DNA of 64,000 bases from Mumia quercus (GCF_025506335.1 NZ_JANZYO010000002.1:420221-484220); one strand, 5' to 3'; counted from the stretch's first letter, positions 17,183-26,362 are shown. The notes: generated by a model from the sequence alone, not told the origin. A program made the numbers and translations.

Positions 17183-18454
17183 TCACGCCGTCCGGCGGAG
17201 GGTCACCTCCGCGTCGACCTCCGACCGCCACTCCACGTACGCGCGAAGCTCGTCAGGCAATGCACCGATCACGTCGAACCGGTCGCTGTTCCACCGCTCT
17301 CGCCTGCGAAGCCCGTCAGCGCCCAGAATCGCCAGCGCCGTACGGGGATAGTCCGCGCAACGCTCCGCCAACCGGTCGCAGACGAACTGTTCGAGGGTAA
17401 CGAGCGTGCCTCTCGACACGGCAGACTCCGACCGCGTCGGCCGGTAACCGCGGTGGACGACGCGGTTGCGCAGGCCCGCCACGTCCACGTACCACCTGCG
17501 GAGGGGCCCGTCGTCCGCGAGCGACCAGGTACCTCCCAGCCGCGGGTGGTACGCGGACCGGATCCGCTTCGCGAGGGGCGTGGAGAGGATCTGCGCGGCG
17601 GTGGCGACGTCGCTGATGCCCTCGCGGCGCTGCTCCTCCCACACCAGCATGCCCAGCACGCCGTCTAGCAACACCTCGGCGGCGATCGCCGACTGGATGA
17701 CGCTTTCGGCGTACATCCCGTCGCGCTCGTGGGCGATTGCGGACTCGAGCCTGCGCTCGGCGTAGAGCGTGAACGGGCTCCCGATCAGCAGGCGCTCCAG
17801 CTGTTGAAGGCACGCCTCCAGGGACTCCGGGGTCAACGGGTCCGGGGCGGGGGTGGTGACATTGGTGTGGTCGAGCAGGACGAGTCCCGTCGAGCCGAGG
17901 AACTCCGGCGGCGCGAGCTTTCGCCAGCGGTACGGCACGACCGGCACGACACGCTCGTACGTGAGCTCGGAGATCGGCGTCTGACCCACCAGCCGGTAGG
18001 CCCGGACCACGTCGAAGAGCGTGCGCAGACACCGGGTGAGCACGTCGTCGAGAGCGCGCTCCTCAGCGACATCGTCCGGTGACTCGACGAAGGTCACCGC
18101 CTCGACGACCGTGCGGTAGTCCTCCTCGGCGGGTGGGCCGGCAGGCGAGTGAACCGCGGCCGGCTCGCCGGTGAGATGTTCGAGGACGGCAAACGCACGC
18201 CTGATCAGCTCGCGGTCCTCGTCCGTCCCCTCCTGGCGTAGCTGCCAGATCTTCAGTGAGACAATCTGGTGGGCTTCGGTCCCGGCCGGGACCCGCTCCG
18301 ACCGAGGATCGTCCTCTACCTGGAGGGCGGTCGGTCGGAGGACACCGATCCGCTCGTCGAGCTCACGGGTGAAGGTCGCCCCGTGAGGGAGCGGCAGGGG
18401 GTCGCGCAGGGCGATGACGAACACCGCGAGCCTCGGCCAGTCGTCCGCCACCAT
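17183..18454 (-). CDS. Unknown protein with C-terminal HEPN-like motif
   Basis: A 423-residue protein. The N-terminal ~230 residues are of no family I recognise. The C-terminal half is helical: YAESVIQSAIAAEVLLDGVLGMLVWEE, then VDVAGLRNRVVHRGYRP. The RNxxxH motif is the RNase signature of HEPN domains, and the preceding long helix with Glu fits that fold. It is the second gene of a minus-strand pair with a single-helix membrane protein, 16 bases apart. That layout resembles HEPN-based defence or stress modules, but nothing here proves it. ATG at 18454 is preferred over an upstream start that would overlap the neighbour by 89 bases. Confidence 0.6.
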   Translation of the reverse strand: MVADDWPRLAVFVIALRDPLPLPHGATFTRELDERIGVLRPTALQVEDDPRSERVPAGTEAHQIVSLKIWQLRQEGTDEDRELIRRAFAVLEHLTGEPAAVHSPAGPPAEEDYRTVVEAVTFVESPDDVAEERALDDVLTRCLRTLFDVVRAYRLVGQTPISELTYERVVPVVPYRWRKLAPPEFLGSTGLVLLDHTNVTTPAPDPLTPESLEACLQQLERLLIGSPFTLYAERRLESAIAHERDGMYAESVIQSAIAAEVLLDGVLGMLVWEEQRREGISDVATAAQILSTPLAKRIRSAYHPRLGGTWSLADDGPLRRWYVDVAGLRNRVVHRGYRPTRSESAVSRGTLVTLEQFVCDRLAERCADYPRTALAILGADGLRRRERWNSDRFDVIGALPDELRAYVEWRSEVDAEVTLRRTA

Positions 18455-18470
18455 CGTCGGCCCTCTCTGA

Positions 18471-18986
18471 TCAGAACCGGGTGCCGCCCGCGTTGCTGGC
18501 CGCATCCCAGTCGAGGGGTTCGAGACCTGTCTCCACGCGTGCAGCGTCGACGAAGGCACGACGCAGCTCCCAGTAGCGCTCGCGCCACGTACGCCACCCC
18601 GCGGCCGAGACGTCCTGCCCGAGCGCGACCTTCTGACGGCGCAGGTGGTTCCATAGGGCTGCCCCGCTGGCGGCGACCGAGTCCCCGGCGACGAAGCGCA
18701 GCTCCTCCAGACACACTTGGGTCTCGCCCGTCGGCAGGTTGCGGACCGTGCGCGCGACCTCGTCCGCGTCAGCCTCTCCCGCGCGGAGCGCGCGCTGTGC
18801 GGCTGCCATCGCGTCGTAGAGGCGGTGCACGGACGCCACCCATTGGAGGTACGCGCGACGTCGGACGTCGGTTAGTCGCTCGGCCGACTCACGCGCGTAC
18901 GCCTGCCGCTGGGCGATCATGTTGCCTCCCCATCCGGCGAGCACACCAGCAAGCGCACCGATGACGCCTATCCACGCACTGCTCAT
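18471..18986 (-). CDS. Membrane-anchored helical protein paired with HEPN-like gene
   Basis: A 171-residue protein with one N-terminal membrane helix (WIGVIGALAGVLAGWGGNMIA) followed by ~145 charged, helical residues (QRQAYARESAERLTDVRRRAYLQWVASVHRLYDAM...). The form is that of a membrane-tethered coiled coil facing the cytoplasm. Similar proteins occur widely in actinobacteria without known function. It precedes the HEPN-like gene by 16 bases, so a functional pair is likely. DUF1838 lies 48 bases upstream in the same direction and may share the transcript. Confidence 0.65.
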   Translation of the reverse strand: MSSAWIGVIGALAGVLAGWGGNMIAQRQAYARESAERLTDVRRRAYLQWVASVHRLYDAMAAAQRALRAGEADADEVARTVRNLPTGETQVCLEELRFVAGDSVAASGAALWNHLRRQKVALGQDVSAAGWRTWRERYWELRRAFVDAARVETGLEPLDWDAASNAGGTRF

Positions 18987-19034
18987 GTCCGCATTGTCCG
19001 AACATGAGCGGCTCAGCTGTCGCGGCTTTGCCTG

Positions 19035-19970
19035 TCACGCTTCCTGCGGGACGGCGCGCGCGTACGCCTCCCACGACGACAAGATCGGCCCGGAGACGTC
19101 CCAGCCCTCCGGCGCCTCAAAGTACTCGGGGTGGTGCTTCTCGGTGTACGCGCGGATCTTCGGAGGCACGTCGTCGAGCCCGCGGATCGTCTTGCGGCTG
19201 TGGAGGCGGCCGGTCATGACGCCGCCCTCGAGGCCCGAGCCACCCATCCGCATCCACGGCCAGAACGGCGAGACCCGCGAGAAGCCGGCGCGGAAGTGCG
19301 CCGAGGCGAGATCGCGGTCTTCGAGCTCGCGCTTGGAGGTGTAGATGACGAAGTGCTCCGACGGGTTGATCGTGTGACCGGTCGACGACTTCGGCCAGCC
19401 CAGCGGCGTGACGGGGTTGGGGTACTCGTGGGCGTAGTCCCACTCCAGGAGCACCTCGTCCCCGTACACCGCCCACGGCAGCAGGAACGGCAAGGACCCG
19501 TCGGCCGCCGCCTCGACGTTCTCGTTCATCGCGATGCCGTGCTCCTCGGCGTCGCCGACGAACAGCCGCGGCATCTGGAGGGTGAGCTCGCCACCGATCT
19601 TGTCGTTGAGGAACGGGAAGACCTCCACGGTCTCTCCCGTGAACGGGTTGTCCCACGTCTCGATGACGTCGCCCGTACGGAGGTCGTAGAAGAACCCCGT
19701 CTCCTTGCCGCGCATCTGGAGGCGTTCGTCGGAGCCCTCGCCGACGAACCGGACCTTCGTGATCCCCGTGCCGGCGTACCCGAACAACGGCTGCAGCCGC
19801 GACGTCCCGATCGAGGCGTACATCGTCCCGTGGAACGTCGAGATCAGCGGGTTCTCTCCGAACGTGCCCCAGGTCTTGCCGAACGCGTACAGGTTGTCGC
19901 GCGGCGAGCCGGCGAGGTCGAGCGGTACGGGGTCGGTCACGGGGGTCCCTTCGTCGGCGCCGCCATTCAT
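19035..19970 (-). CDS. DUF1838 family protein
   Basis: A 311-residue soluble protein matching DUF1838 (YTEKHHPEYF, GWPKSSTGHTINPSEHFVIYTS, FWPWMRMG). Related proteins are found in proteobacteria and actinobacteria near steroid or aromatic-compound genes; no reaction is established. No signal peptide is visible on this copy. The start is uncertain: ATG at 19970 gives a short Gly-rich lead, and GTG at 19940 (VTDPVPLDLAGSPRDNLYAF) is equally possible. It is divergent from the ECF sigma factor gene, with 133 bases between. Confidence 0.8.
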   Translation of the reverse strand: MNGGADEGTPVTDPVPLDLAGSPRDNLYAFGKTWGTFGENPLISTFHGTMYASIGTSRLQPLFGYAGTGITKVRFVGEGSDERLQMRGKETGFFYDLRTGDVIETWDNPFTGETVEVFPFLNDKIGGELTLQMPRLFVGDAEEHGIAMNENVEAAADGSLPFLLPWAVYGDEVLLEWDYAHEYPNPVTPLGWPKSSTGHTINPSEHFVIYTSKRELEDRDLASAHFRAGFSRVSPFWPWMRMGGSGLEGGVMTGRLHSRKTIRGLDDVPPKIRAYTEKHHPEYFEAPEGWDVSGPILSSWEAYARAVPQEA

Positions 19971-20103
19971 CGGCGGTGGTCCACGGACGCTAGCACCGAG
20001 CGCTCGCCGGGTGATCACTGATTGCCCGACATCCCGAGTGATGAGTCATCGCCCCTCGCTCCGTCACACGTACGACAGGACACGAGTGACGGAAGGATGG
20101 CTC

Positions 20104-21111
20104 ATGACGACGAACACGTGGGCAGAGGAGGTCGACGTGAGCGACCTGGGCACGCTCGACGAAGAGGGCTTCGCCGGCCTCGCGGAACGCCACCGCCGCG
20201 AGCTGCACGTGCACTGCTACCGGATGCTCGGGTCGTTCCAGGACGCCGAGGACACCGTGCAGGAGACCTTCCTGCGGGCGTGGCGGCGCCGCGAGACCTT
20301 CGAGGGGCGGTCGACGTTCCGCGCGTGGCTCTACCGGATCGCCACCAACGCCTGCCTCGACCTGCTGGCGAAGCGTCGCCCGGAGCCGGCGAGCGGCGGA
20401 GAGGTGCTCTGGTTGCAGCCGTACCCCGACCGGATGCTCGACGAGCTGTCCGCCGATGCCGCCGACGAGCCCGAGGCCGCCACCGTCTCCCGCGAGACGA
20501 TCGAGCTGGCCTACCTCGTCGCCGTGCAGCACCTCGCTCCCCGCCCTCGCGCGGTGCTGGTCCTGCGGGACGTGCTCGGATGGCCGGCGAAGGACGTGGC
20601 GGAGTTCCTCGGCGACTCGGTCAACTCCGTCAACAGCGCGCTCCAGCGCGCCCGTGCCGGACTGCGCGCACACCTGCCGAGCGAGCGTCAGGACTGGACG
20701 GGCGACGAGGAGGACGTGGCGACGCGCGACCTCGTACGCCGCTTCACCGAGGCGAGCGTCGCGGTGGACATCGAGGCGCTCACCACGCTGCTGCGCGACG
20801 ACGTCCGCTGCTCGATGCCCCCGACACCCGGCCTGCAGATCGGTCGCGACAACGTGGTCGCCGACTGGCGGGAGGACGGCTTCGCGGAGATGACCGGCCT
20901 GCGCGCGGTCCCCACCGCGGCGAACCGACAGCCGGCGATCGCCTTCTACCACTGGCGGGAGTCGGAGGGCGCCTACCTACCGCTCACTCTCGACGTCCTC
21001 CGTATCACCGGCGGCGCGATCACCGAGATCACCACGTTCCACGCCGACCAGTTCGCGCGCTTCGGACTGCCTGAGTCGCTTCCGGCGACGGGCGACGGAG
21101 GGGCCTCGTGA
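20104..21111 (+). CDS. ECF sigma factor with SnoaL-like C-terminal domain
   Basis: A 335-residue sigma-70 family factor of the long, SigG-like ECF type. Region 2 reads LAERHRRELHVHCYRMLGSFQDAEDTVQETFLRAWRR, then TFRAWLYRIATNACLD. Region 4 reads LPPRPRAVLVLRDVLGW-like followed by VNSVNSALQRARAGL. The last ~130 residues (VRRFTEASVAVDIEAL, then ITTFHADQFARFGLP) form an NTF2/SnoaL-like domain, which in this group replaces a separate anti-sigma factor. ATG at 20104 has GGAAGG 7 bases upstream. The gene overlaps the next by GTGA. Confidence 0.9.
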   Translation: MTTNTWAEEVDVSDLGTLDEEGFAGLAERHRRELHVHCYRMLGSFQDAEDTVQETFLRAWRRRETFEGRSTFRAWLYRIATNACLDLLAKRRPEPASGGEVLWLQPYPDRMLDELSADAADEPEAATVSRETIELAYLVAVQHLAPRPRAVLVLRDVLGWPAKDVAEFLGDSVNSVNSALQRARAGLRAHLPSERQDWTGDEEDVATRDLVRRFTEASVAVDIEALTTLLRDDVRCSMPPTPGLQIGRDNVVADWREDGFAEMTGLRAVPTAANRQPAIAFYHWRESEGAYLPLTLDVLRITGGAITEITTFHADQFARFGLPESLPATGDGGAS

Positions 21112-21518
21112 AGCGGGTGCTGGTCCGCGGCGTCCTCGCCGCGCTCCTCGCGGTCGTGGTCACGACGCTCGTCGGGGCGCTCGCTCGTGCCCTCGGGGTC
21201 GACTTCGAGGTAGCCGACGGCGAGCCGATCCCCTTGGGCGGCATCTCCGTGGTGACGGGGTACTTCTCGTGCGTCGGCGTCGTCCTCGCGACCGCGCTGC
21301 ACCGGTGGAGCGCCCGTCCCGCCCGACGCTTCGTCCAGACGACCGTGACGCTGACGGCGGTCTCGTTGGTCCCTCCCCTGCTGGCCTCGGCCGACCTCGC
21401 CACGGCCGTGACGCTCGTCGTCCTGCATCTCGTCGCCGCGGCGGTGGTGATCCCGGTCCTGGCGCGCAGCCTCGACCGCGCGCCAGGACCGGTGCCGGAG
21501 CCCGTCAGCCCGAGATGA
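21108..21518 (+). CDS. DUF6069 family membrane protein
   Basis: A 136-residue protein with four membrane helices (about 5-27, 45-65, 75-97 and 99-120), matching DUF6069, which often follows sigma-factor genes in actinobacteria. Its GTG start overlaps the sigma-factor stop (GTGA), so expression is coupled. It may act as a membrane-linked modulator of the sigma factor, but that is inference from position. It ends 14 bases inside the convergent metallopeptidase-like gene. Confidence 0.75.
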   Translation: MKRVLVRGVLAALLAVVVTTLVGALARALGVDFEVADGEPIPLGGISVVTGYFSCVGVVLATALHRWSARPARRFVQTTVTLTAVSLVPPLLASADLATAVTLVVLHLVAAAVVIPVLARSLDRAPGPVPEPVSPR

Positions 21519-22608
21519 TCCCCGGCAGCGCCTCCTCGAAGAGCGTCACGAAGGTCTCAGCCGGGAGCACGTAGCTCTTCGGCTGGGCGGCCGCCGCGAG
21601 GTCGGCCCCCCAGTCGGCGGCGCGCTCGCGCTGCAGCGGCGTCCCGTGGTGGCCCGGGCTGGCGAAGCTGCAGTCTCCGACGGTGTAGAAGCTCAGCAGG
21701 GTCTCGGTGACACGCTTCTTGTTGAGCGCGAGGCCCTTCTTGTGGACGCCGTAGTACGAGGCCATGGCGTCGGCCATCAGCTCCGTACGGCGGGTCGCCG
21801 CGGCCGGGTCCGAGGGACCGGTGTCGAAGACGCCGAGCTCGAACTGGAGGTGGTGGGCGAACTCGTGCGCCATGATCACGCGCGGCCCGACGTCACCGAG
21901 CCCGAAGGAGTCGTACGCCGCGAGGATCCCGTCGCCGAACACCAGCTTGTCGGGCAGCGCCGAAAGCACCGGATCGGTCTCGTCCTCGCCGCTGAACGCG
22001 TACGCGTTGAGCGTCCAGAGCGGGTTGTCGGAGAAGTCGCCCTGTGTCTGCATGAAGTCGGCGACGGTCTGCGCCTCGAGCTGGATCTCGGCGGGCGTCA
22101 TCGGGTCGATCTCTCCCGCCGCGACCATCGCGGTCAGCGTGGCGGCGATGCGGTCGGCGTCGAGCAGGACGTCGCCGTGCATGGCCATGAGCTGGATGTC
22201 GTCGGACTCGATGTCCCAGAACCGCTGGAGGTCGCGGAAGGTGTTCTGGAGCTGGCGGGCGTGCGACTCGAGCGCGTAGTCGGGGTCGCCGGTGGTCCCG
22301 AAGAACAGCGCGTCGTAGGTCGGCACGTCCAGCAGCGTGTCGAAGTGCGCGAGCAGGAAGTTCAGCTGCTCGTTCGTCATGTCGGCGATCAGGCTGTCGA
22401 CGTAGTCGTTGAGCAGGGTGCTGGCGCACTCGCTCGGCTCGACGGCCTGGAGAACCGCCGCCTTGGCGGGGATCTCGACCAGGTCACCTTGGGCTGAGGT
22501 TGTCGCCGGCCTGGGCGTCGCGGTCGCGGTGGCGACCGGGTTGACCAGACCGAGGGCCAGGAGAGTCGTGGCGCCGAGCGTCACGAGCAGACGGGTGGAT
22601 CTGTTCAC
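21505..22608 (-). CDS. Secreted zinc-metallopeptidase-like protein
   Basis: A 367-residue exported protein. GTG at 22608 follows AAGGAG. Residues 1-30 are a Sec signal peptide (basic NRSTR, then LLVTLGATTLLALGLVNPVATATA). The mature part is helical with a zincin-type motif, VIMAHEFAHHLQFELG, giving HExxH with a downstream acidic candidate in RRTELMADAMASYYG. This order (HExxH, then ~30 residues, then ExxxDA) resembles neutral zinc metallopeptidases. The substrate is unknown. One Cys near the mature N-terminus and one near the C-terminus could form a disulphide. Confidence 0.75.
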   Translation of the reverse strand: MNRSTRLLVTLGATTLLALGLVNPVATATATPRPATTSAQGDLVEIPAKAAVLQAVEPSECASTLLNDYVDSLIADMTNEQLNFLLAHFDTLLDVPTYDALFFGTTGDPDYALESHARQLQNTFRDLQRFWDIESDDIQLMAMHGDVLLDADRIAATLTAMVAAGEIDPMTPAEIQLEAQTVADFMQTQGDFSDNPLWTLNAYAFSGEDETDPVLSALPDKLVFGDGILAAYDSFGLGDVGPRVIMAHEFAHHLQFELGVFDTGPSDPAAATRRTELMADAMASYYGVHKKGLALNKKRVTETLLSFYTVGDCSFASPGHHGTPLQRERAADWGADLAAAAQPKSYVLPAETFVTLFEEALPGIISG

Positions 22609-22702
22609 GCGTGTCTCCTTGATCGAGGACCTGGACTGGGTGTGGTCCAGATCACGTTTCCCGTCAAAATAAGCCGGTCGGCGGCGGTTGGCGAGAGGTC
22701 GA

Positions 22703-23164
22703 TCAGGTCGGGCGGGACACCTTCCGCATGTGCACGCGCCGGTACGGGTCGTCGTCGGCACCGCACGTGACCTCGAAGCCGTACCGTCGGTAGAACGCGA
22801 GGTTCTCGACCATCGTCTCGTGCGTGTAGAGGCGCACCTCGTCGTAGCCGCGAACCGCCGCCTGCGACTCGGCCCAGGCCAGGAGCTCACTGCCCAGCCC
22901 GAGGCCCTGCTGCCCCGGGGCGACCGCGAGGTTCTCGACCAGGAGGTGGTCGCCCCCACCCCGGAGGACCACGACCGCCACGATCTCGTCGCCCGAGCGG
23001 ACGACGTGGACGTCCCCGTCCGCGATGGCACGCGCGTAGTCGGCGTTCATCGGCCCGGGCTCCCCGCCCATCCGCGGGACGTACGGCGCGTACGCGTCCC
23101 GCACCAGCGCGCGTACGGCCGTCGCGTCGGCGGGCTCCGCCAGGACGGGCTCCTGCTCACCCAT
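22703..23164 (-). CDS. GNAT family N-acetyltransferase
   Basis: A 153-residue acetyltransferase. The acetyl-CoA loop is LLVENLAVAPGQQGLGLGSELLAWAES (Q/R-x-x-G-x-G/A type), and the C-terminal ENLAFYRRYGFEV is the usual second GNAT signature. The acceptor is unknown. ATG at 23164 follows GGAGGAG and overlaps the stop of the upstream gene by 8 bases, so the two are co-translated. Confidence 0.88.
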   Translation of the reverse strand: MGEQEPVLAEPADATAVRALVRDAYAPYVPRMGGEPGPMNADYARAIADGDVHVVRSGDEIVAVVVLRGGGDHLLVENLAVAPGQQGLGLGSELLAWAESQAAVRGYDEVRLYTHETMVENLAFYRRYGFEVTCGADDDPYRRVHMRKVSRPT

Positions 23165-23552
23165 CGGCTCCTCCTTGCAGGCCTCTCGCGACGGCTTCGG
23201 CCAGGTCTCGTGGGGTTCTGTTGAAGGCGATCGCGGCCCCGGGGGCGAGCCGTCTGACCAGGTTGACGACCCACTCGAAGAGCCCCAGCCGGTCCTCGTC
23301 CCTGCGGATGCCGCCCCCGATGACGACGCAGGCCCACGCCCGCGCGACGAGCGACCGGCGCACGTGCGCCTCGATGTCCTCACTGCCGTCGAGCGCGACC
23401 AGGCAGCTCTCCGCGTCGTATCCGCGCTCAGCGAGCTCCGCCATACCGGCCTCGATCGCCTCGGCCACCGGTGTCGGGTCCCACGGCCCCGGCACGCGGA
23501 AGGGGTCGAGGCCGACGACCAGGACGGGACGGTTCGCGACGGACTCCCTCAC
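23157..23552 (-). CDS. Hypothetical protein, Rossmann-like
   Basis: A 131-residue protein with a GTG start (VRESVANRPVLVVGLDPFRVPGP). It alternates strands and helices: a hydrophobic strand VLVVGLDP, a helix VAEAIEAGMAELAERGYDAE, a strand SCLVALDGS, and a strand ACVVIGGGIRRDEDRLGLFEWVV. It looks like a small Rossmann-type fold, possibly nucleotide-binding, but no catalytic signature is clear. It is the first gene of a two-gene unit with the GNAT enzyme. Confidence 0.6.
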   Translation of the reverse strand: MRESVANRPVLVVGLDPFRVPGPWDPTPVAEAIEAGMAELAERGYDAESCLVALDGSEDIEAHVRRSLVARAWACVVIGGGIRRDEDRLGLFEWVVNLVRRLAPGAAIAFNRTPRDLAEAVARGLQGGADG

Positions 23553-23590
23553 ACCGCCACGATAGGGCCGCGGGGCGGCCGTGGAGATAT

Positions 23591-23604
23591 ACAAGAAACC
23601 TTGT
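23591..23604. promoter_or_regulatory. Operator-like palindrome before ArsR-type gene
   Basis: ACAAG and CTTGT arms around AAAC, 33-46 bases before the start of the winged-helix regulator. It is in the position expected for the core promoter, so binding would block transcription. Autoregulation of the regulator-MFS operon is inferred. Confidence 0.45.
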
Positions 23605-23636
23605 GGATTGCCGCGCACGCTCTTAGCGTCCCTCGC

Positions 23637-24188
23637 ATGACCAGCATCGAGACGCTCCGTGCCGTGATGCACCCGACCCGGCGCCGCATGATCGAGTACC
23701 TCTACCTCCACGGGCCCTGCCAGGTCGGCACCCTCGCGGACGCCCTCGACCAGCAGGTCGGGAGCATCAGCCACCACCTCCGGATGCTGGAGCGGGTCGA
23801 CGTCGTGGCCCAGGCTCCCGAGCTGGCCACCGACGGGCGTACGAGCTGGTGGCGGCTGGTCCAGAGCTCGATCTCGTGGTCGGTGGACGACTTCAACGAC
23901 AGCCCTGCCGCCCGCGCGGAGGCGAAGGCCGCTGAGCGGCTGAACATCGAGCACCAGCTCGCCAAGCTCGCCTCGTGGAAGCGGGCGTCCGAGGGTGCCG
24001 GCGAGGAGTGGCGGCGCGCCGCGTTCAACAGCGGGTTGGTCGCCTCGGCCACGGCCGAGGAGCTGGACGCGCTCCACCAAGCCCTCGTACGGACCTGGCG
24101 GCAGTGGCGCGACGACCTCGACCTCGACGACGGCCAGGAGCGCGAGCCGGTCTTCGTCTTCGTCCACGGGTTCCCCAGCGCGCCATGA
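23637..24188 (+). CDS. ArsR-type winged-helix regulator
   Basis: A 183-residue regulator. Residues 1-75 form a winged helix (ETLRAVMHPTRRRMIEYLYLHGPCQVGTLADAL, recognition helix QQVGSISHHLRMLERVDVV). The remaining ~100 residues are helical and may bind a ligand or dimerise. There is no metal-binding CxC, so it is not a metal sensor of the classic kind. It overlaps the MFS gene by 4 bases (ATGA), so it probably controls that efflux pump. Confidence 0.87.
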   Translation: MTSIETLRAVMHPTRRRMIEYLYLHGPCQVGTLADALDQQVGSISHHLRMLERVDVVAQAPELATDGRTSWWRLVQSSISWSVDDFNDSPAARAEAKAAERLNIEHQLAKLASWKRASEGAGEEWRRAAFNSGLVASATAEELDALHQALVRTWRQWRDDLDLDDGQEREPVFVFVHGFPSAP

Positions 24189-25375
24189 CCGAGACGGTGA
24201 CGGCGCCGCGTTTCAGCCGGGACCGCATGGTCCACGGCTGGCTCGTGGTGAAAGGCGTCTCCGATGCCGGCGACGCCGCGTGGACCATCGCCCTGGCATG
24301 GACGGCCGTGCAGCTGGCCAGCCCCGCCGTCGCCGGCCTGGTCGTCGCGGCCGGGACGCTGCCGCGTGCCGCCGTCCTCCTCGTCGGCGGGGCGGTCGCC
24401 GACCGGTTCCCTGTACGCCGGGTGCTGGCGGGCACGACCGTGGCCCGCGTCCTGGTCCTCCTCGTCACCCTCGCGATCGCCGTCACGGCGGGCGAGTCCG
24501 TGGCCCTGCTCGCGGGGGCGGCGATCGCCTTCGGGCTCTGCGACGCGCTCTTCGAACCCGCTGCCGTCACCCTCGGCCGACAGCTCGTCCGCGAGGACGA
24601 CCTGTCCCCGTACGCGGGGGCGAGCCAGACCGCCACCCGTCTCGGGACCATGGCAGGGGCTGCGGTCGGCGGCGGGCTCGTCGCCGTCGCAGGGCTGGCG
24701 GCCAGCGCGGCGCTCAACGCTCTGACGTATCTCGGCGTGCTGGCATACCTGGCTCTCGCCCTGCGGGTGCGCTTCCCTCTGCCCCGGCGTGGACCGGCTC
24801 CGATGGGACGAGCGATCGCCGAGGGGTTCGGCCACCTGAGAGCCTTCCCCGCGACGCGGATCCTCGTGGTCACGCTGTCCGGGCTCAACCTCGCGGTAGG
24901 ACCGGCACTGGCCCTCGGTCTGCCGTTGCGCGTCCGCGACACCGACTGGGGCGCGGGGACCCTCGGCCTGCTCCAGGCACTGGTCGGCGCCGGAGCACTC
25001 GGCGGCGGTGCAGTCCTCATCCGCTGGCGTCCTCGTCGTCCTGCAGCGCTGGGCTTCACACTGCTCGTCCTCCAGGGGCTCGCGATCGCTGCGCTCGGGG
25101 CTCCCGGGATCCCTGCAGCGGCGGCCGCGTGCCTGACCATCGGCGTCACCGCCGGTGCGGCGTCGGCACTCCTCTCCGCCGTCTTCGTCCGCACCGTGGC
25201 CCCGGAGTTCCTCGGGCGCCTCGGATCGATCCAGCGACTCGGCGACGACTGCCTGATGCCGGCGGCGATGGCCGGCTTCGGCGCGGTGGCCGCCGGCGCC
25301 TCGCTCGCCACCGCGTTCGGGCTCTTCGGCGGGCTGATGTCGGCGTTCATGATCGCGGCCCGCCGGAGGGCGTGA
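24185..25375 (+). CDS. MFS efflux transporter
   Basis: A 396-residue permease with 11-12 membrane helices. The loop between helices 2 and 3 reads GGAVADRFPVRRVLAG, the MFS motif A. It belongs to the group of drug-export-like MFS proteins (ENTS/MFS_3 type) common in actinobacteria. The start overlaps the ArsR-type stop (ATGA). The substrate is unknown; control by the adjoining regulator suggests induction by its ligand. Confidence 0.88.
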   Translation: MTETVTAPRFSRDRMVHGWLVVKGVSDAGDAAWTIALAWTAVQLASPAVAGLVVAAGTLPRAAVLLVGGAVADRFPVRRVLAGTTVARVLVLLVTLAIAVTAGESVALLAGAAIAFGLCDALFEPAAVTLGRQLVREDDLSPYAGASQTATRLGTMAGAAVGGGLVAVAGLAASAALNALTYLGVLAYLALALRVRFPLPRRGPAPMGRAIAEGFGHLRAFPATRILVVTLSGLNLAVGPALALGLPLRVRDTDWGAGTLGLLQALVGAGALGGGAVLIRWRPRRPAALGFTLLVLQGLAIAALGAPGIPAAAAACLTIGVTAGAASALLSAVFVRTVAPEFLGRLGSIQRLGDDCLMPAAMAGFGAVAAGASLATAFGLFGGLMSAFMIAARRRA

Positions 25376-25387
25376 CGCCCGCCGGTG

Positions 25388-26362
25388 TCAACGCGCGACG
25401 CGCAGCATGTCCGCACCGAGCTGTGTCAGGGTGTGGAGCACGCTCTCGCGGTCGCGCCGGCTGCTGATCAGTCCCGCCTCACGCAACGTGCGGGTGTGAT
25501 AGCTGACCGTTCCGGCCGACACCCCGACCCTCCGGGCGAGCTCGGTGGTTGTGGCACCCACCGCACACTCTGCGAGGACGGTGGCACGGCTGCCCCCGAG
25601 CAGAGCCTCCAGCGCCCCTGGCGAGACGGCCGCCGCGTGGTCGGCGACCGTGCGGTCGAACGGGTACACCAGCACCTGAGCGAGGGTGGGGTCCGCGTAC
25701 GTCACCGGCTGCTGCCAGCAGAAGTACGACGGCACGAGGCGCAGGCCGCGACCGTCGAGATGGAGGTCGCGGTCGTCGGCGTGGTCGAGGACGCTGAGCA
25801 CGCGTGAGCTCCATCGGAACCCGGGACCGAGCCCTGCCAGCATCCCGTCGACCCCTCCGTCGAGCAGGTGCCGCGTCCGCACCGCCCGCTCGCTCGCGAG
25901 CTGGTCGTGCATCTGCTCTGCGACCGGGGAGATCACCGTGTCGTGGTACGCGCGGAGTGCCTTGGTCAGCGCGTGACGCTCCTTGTGGCGGGCCAACCCA
26001 CGCAGCCGCCCGCCGTGGCGTCGCGGCTCGAGCCTGCCGATCTCTTGGGCCGCGCGTCCCTCCGGCACGGCCAGGATCGCCTCCAGGCCGGCTTCGAGCC
26101 CGTCCTGCGCCTCGTACGGGGTCAGGAAGTCCGGGAAGTAGAGAGCCCGAGGGAACAACGGCAGCAGGATGCCCCGGACGGCACGGCCGAGTGCACTGTG
26201 GCGCAACGTGTGGACGGCCTGGTCGTGCCAGCGGCCGTGTGCCCAGCGCCCTTCGCGGGTCTGGAAGCGGTGAAGGCTCGACGCGATCTCCCACATCGGG
26301 TCGGGGGCGGCGGCGAGCCGGGTGCGGGCAAGGTCGAGCTCGGTGAAATGGATGCGGAGCAC
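25388..26362 (-). CDS. DUF5937 family winged-helix regulator
   Basis: A 324-residue protein with a GTG start. The N-terminal ~240 residues match the DUF5937 pattern (IHFTELDLARTRLAAAPDPMWEI, PSYFCWQQPVTYADP), a likely ligand or regulatory domain. The C-terminal ~75 residues are an ArsR-type winged helix (AVGATTTELARRVGVSAGTVSYHTRTLREAGLI). Its stop lies 12 bases from the convergent MFS stop. Downstream targets are unknown. Confidence 0.82.
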   Translation of the reverse strand: MLRIHFTELDLARTRLAAAPDPMWEIASSLHRFQTREGRWAHGRWHDQAVHTLRHSALGRAVRGILLPLFPRALYFPDFLTPYEAQDGLEAGLEAILAVPEGRAAQEIGRLEPRRHGGRLRGLARHKERHALTKALRAYHDTVISPVAEQMHDQLASERAVRTRHLLDGGVDGMLAGLGPGFRWSSRVLSVLDHADDRDLHLDGRGLRLVPSYFCWQQPVTYADPTLAQVLVYPFDRTVADHAAAVSPGALEALLGGSRATVLAECAVGATTTELARRVGVSAGTVSYHTRTLREAGLISSRRDRESVLHTLTQLGADMLRVAR

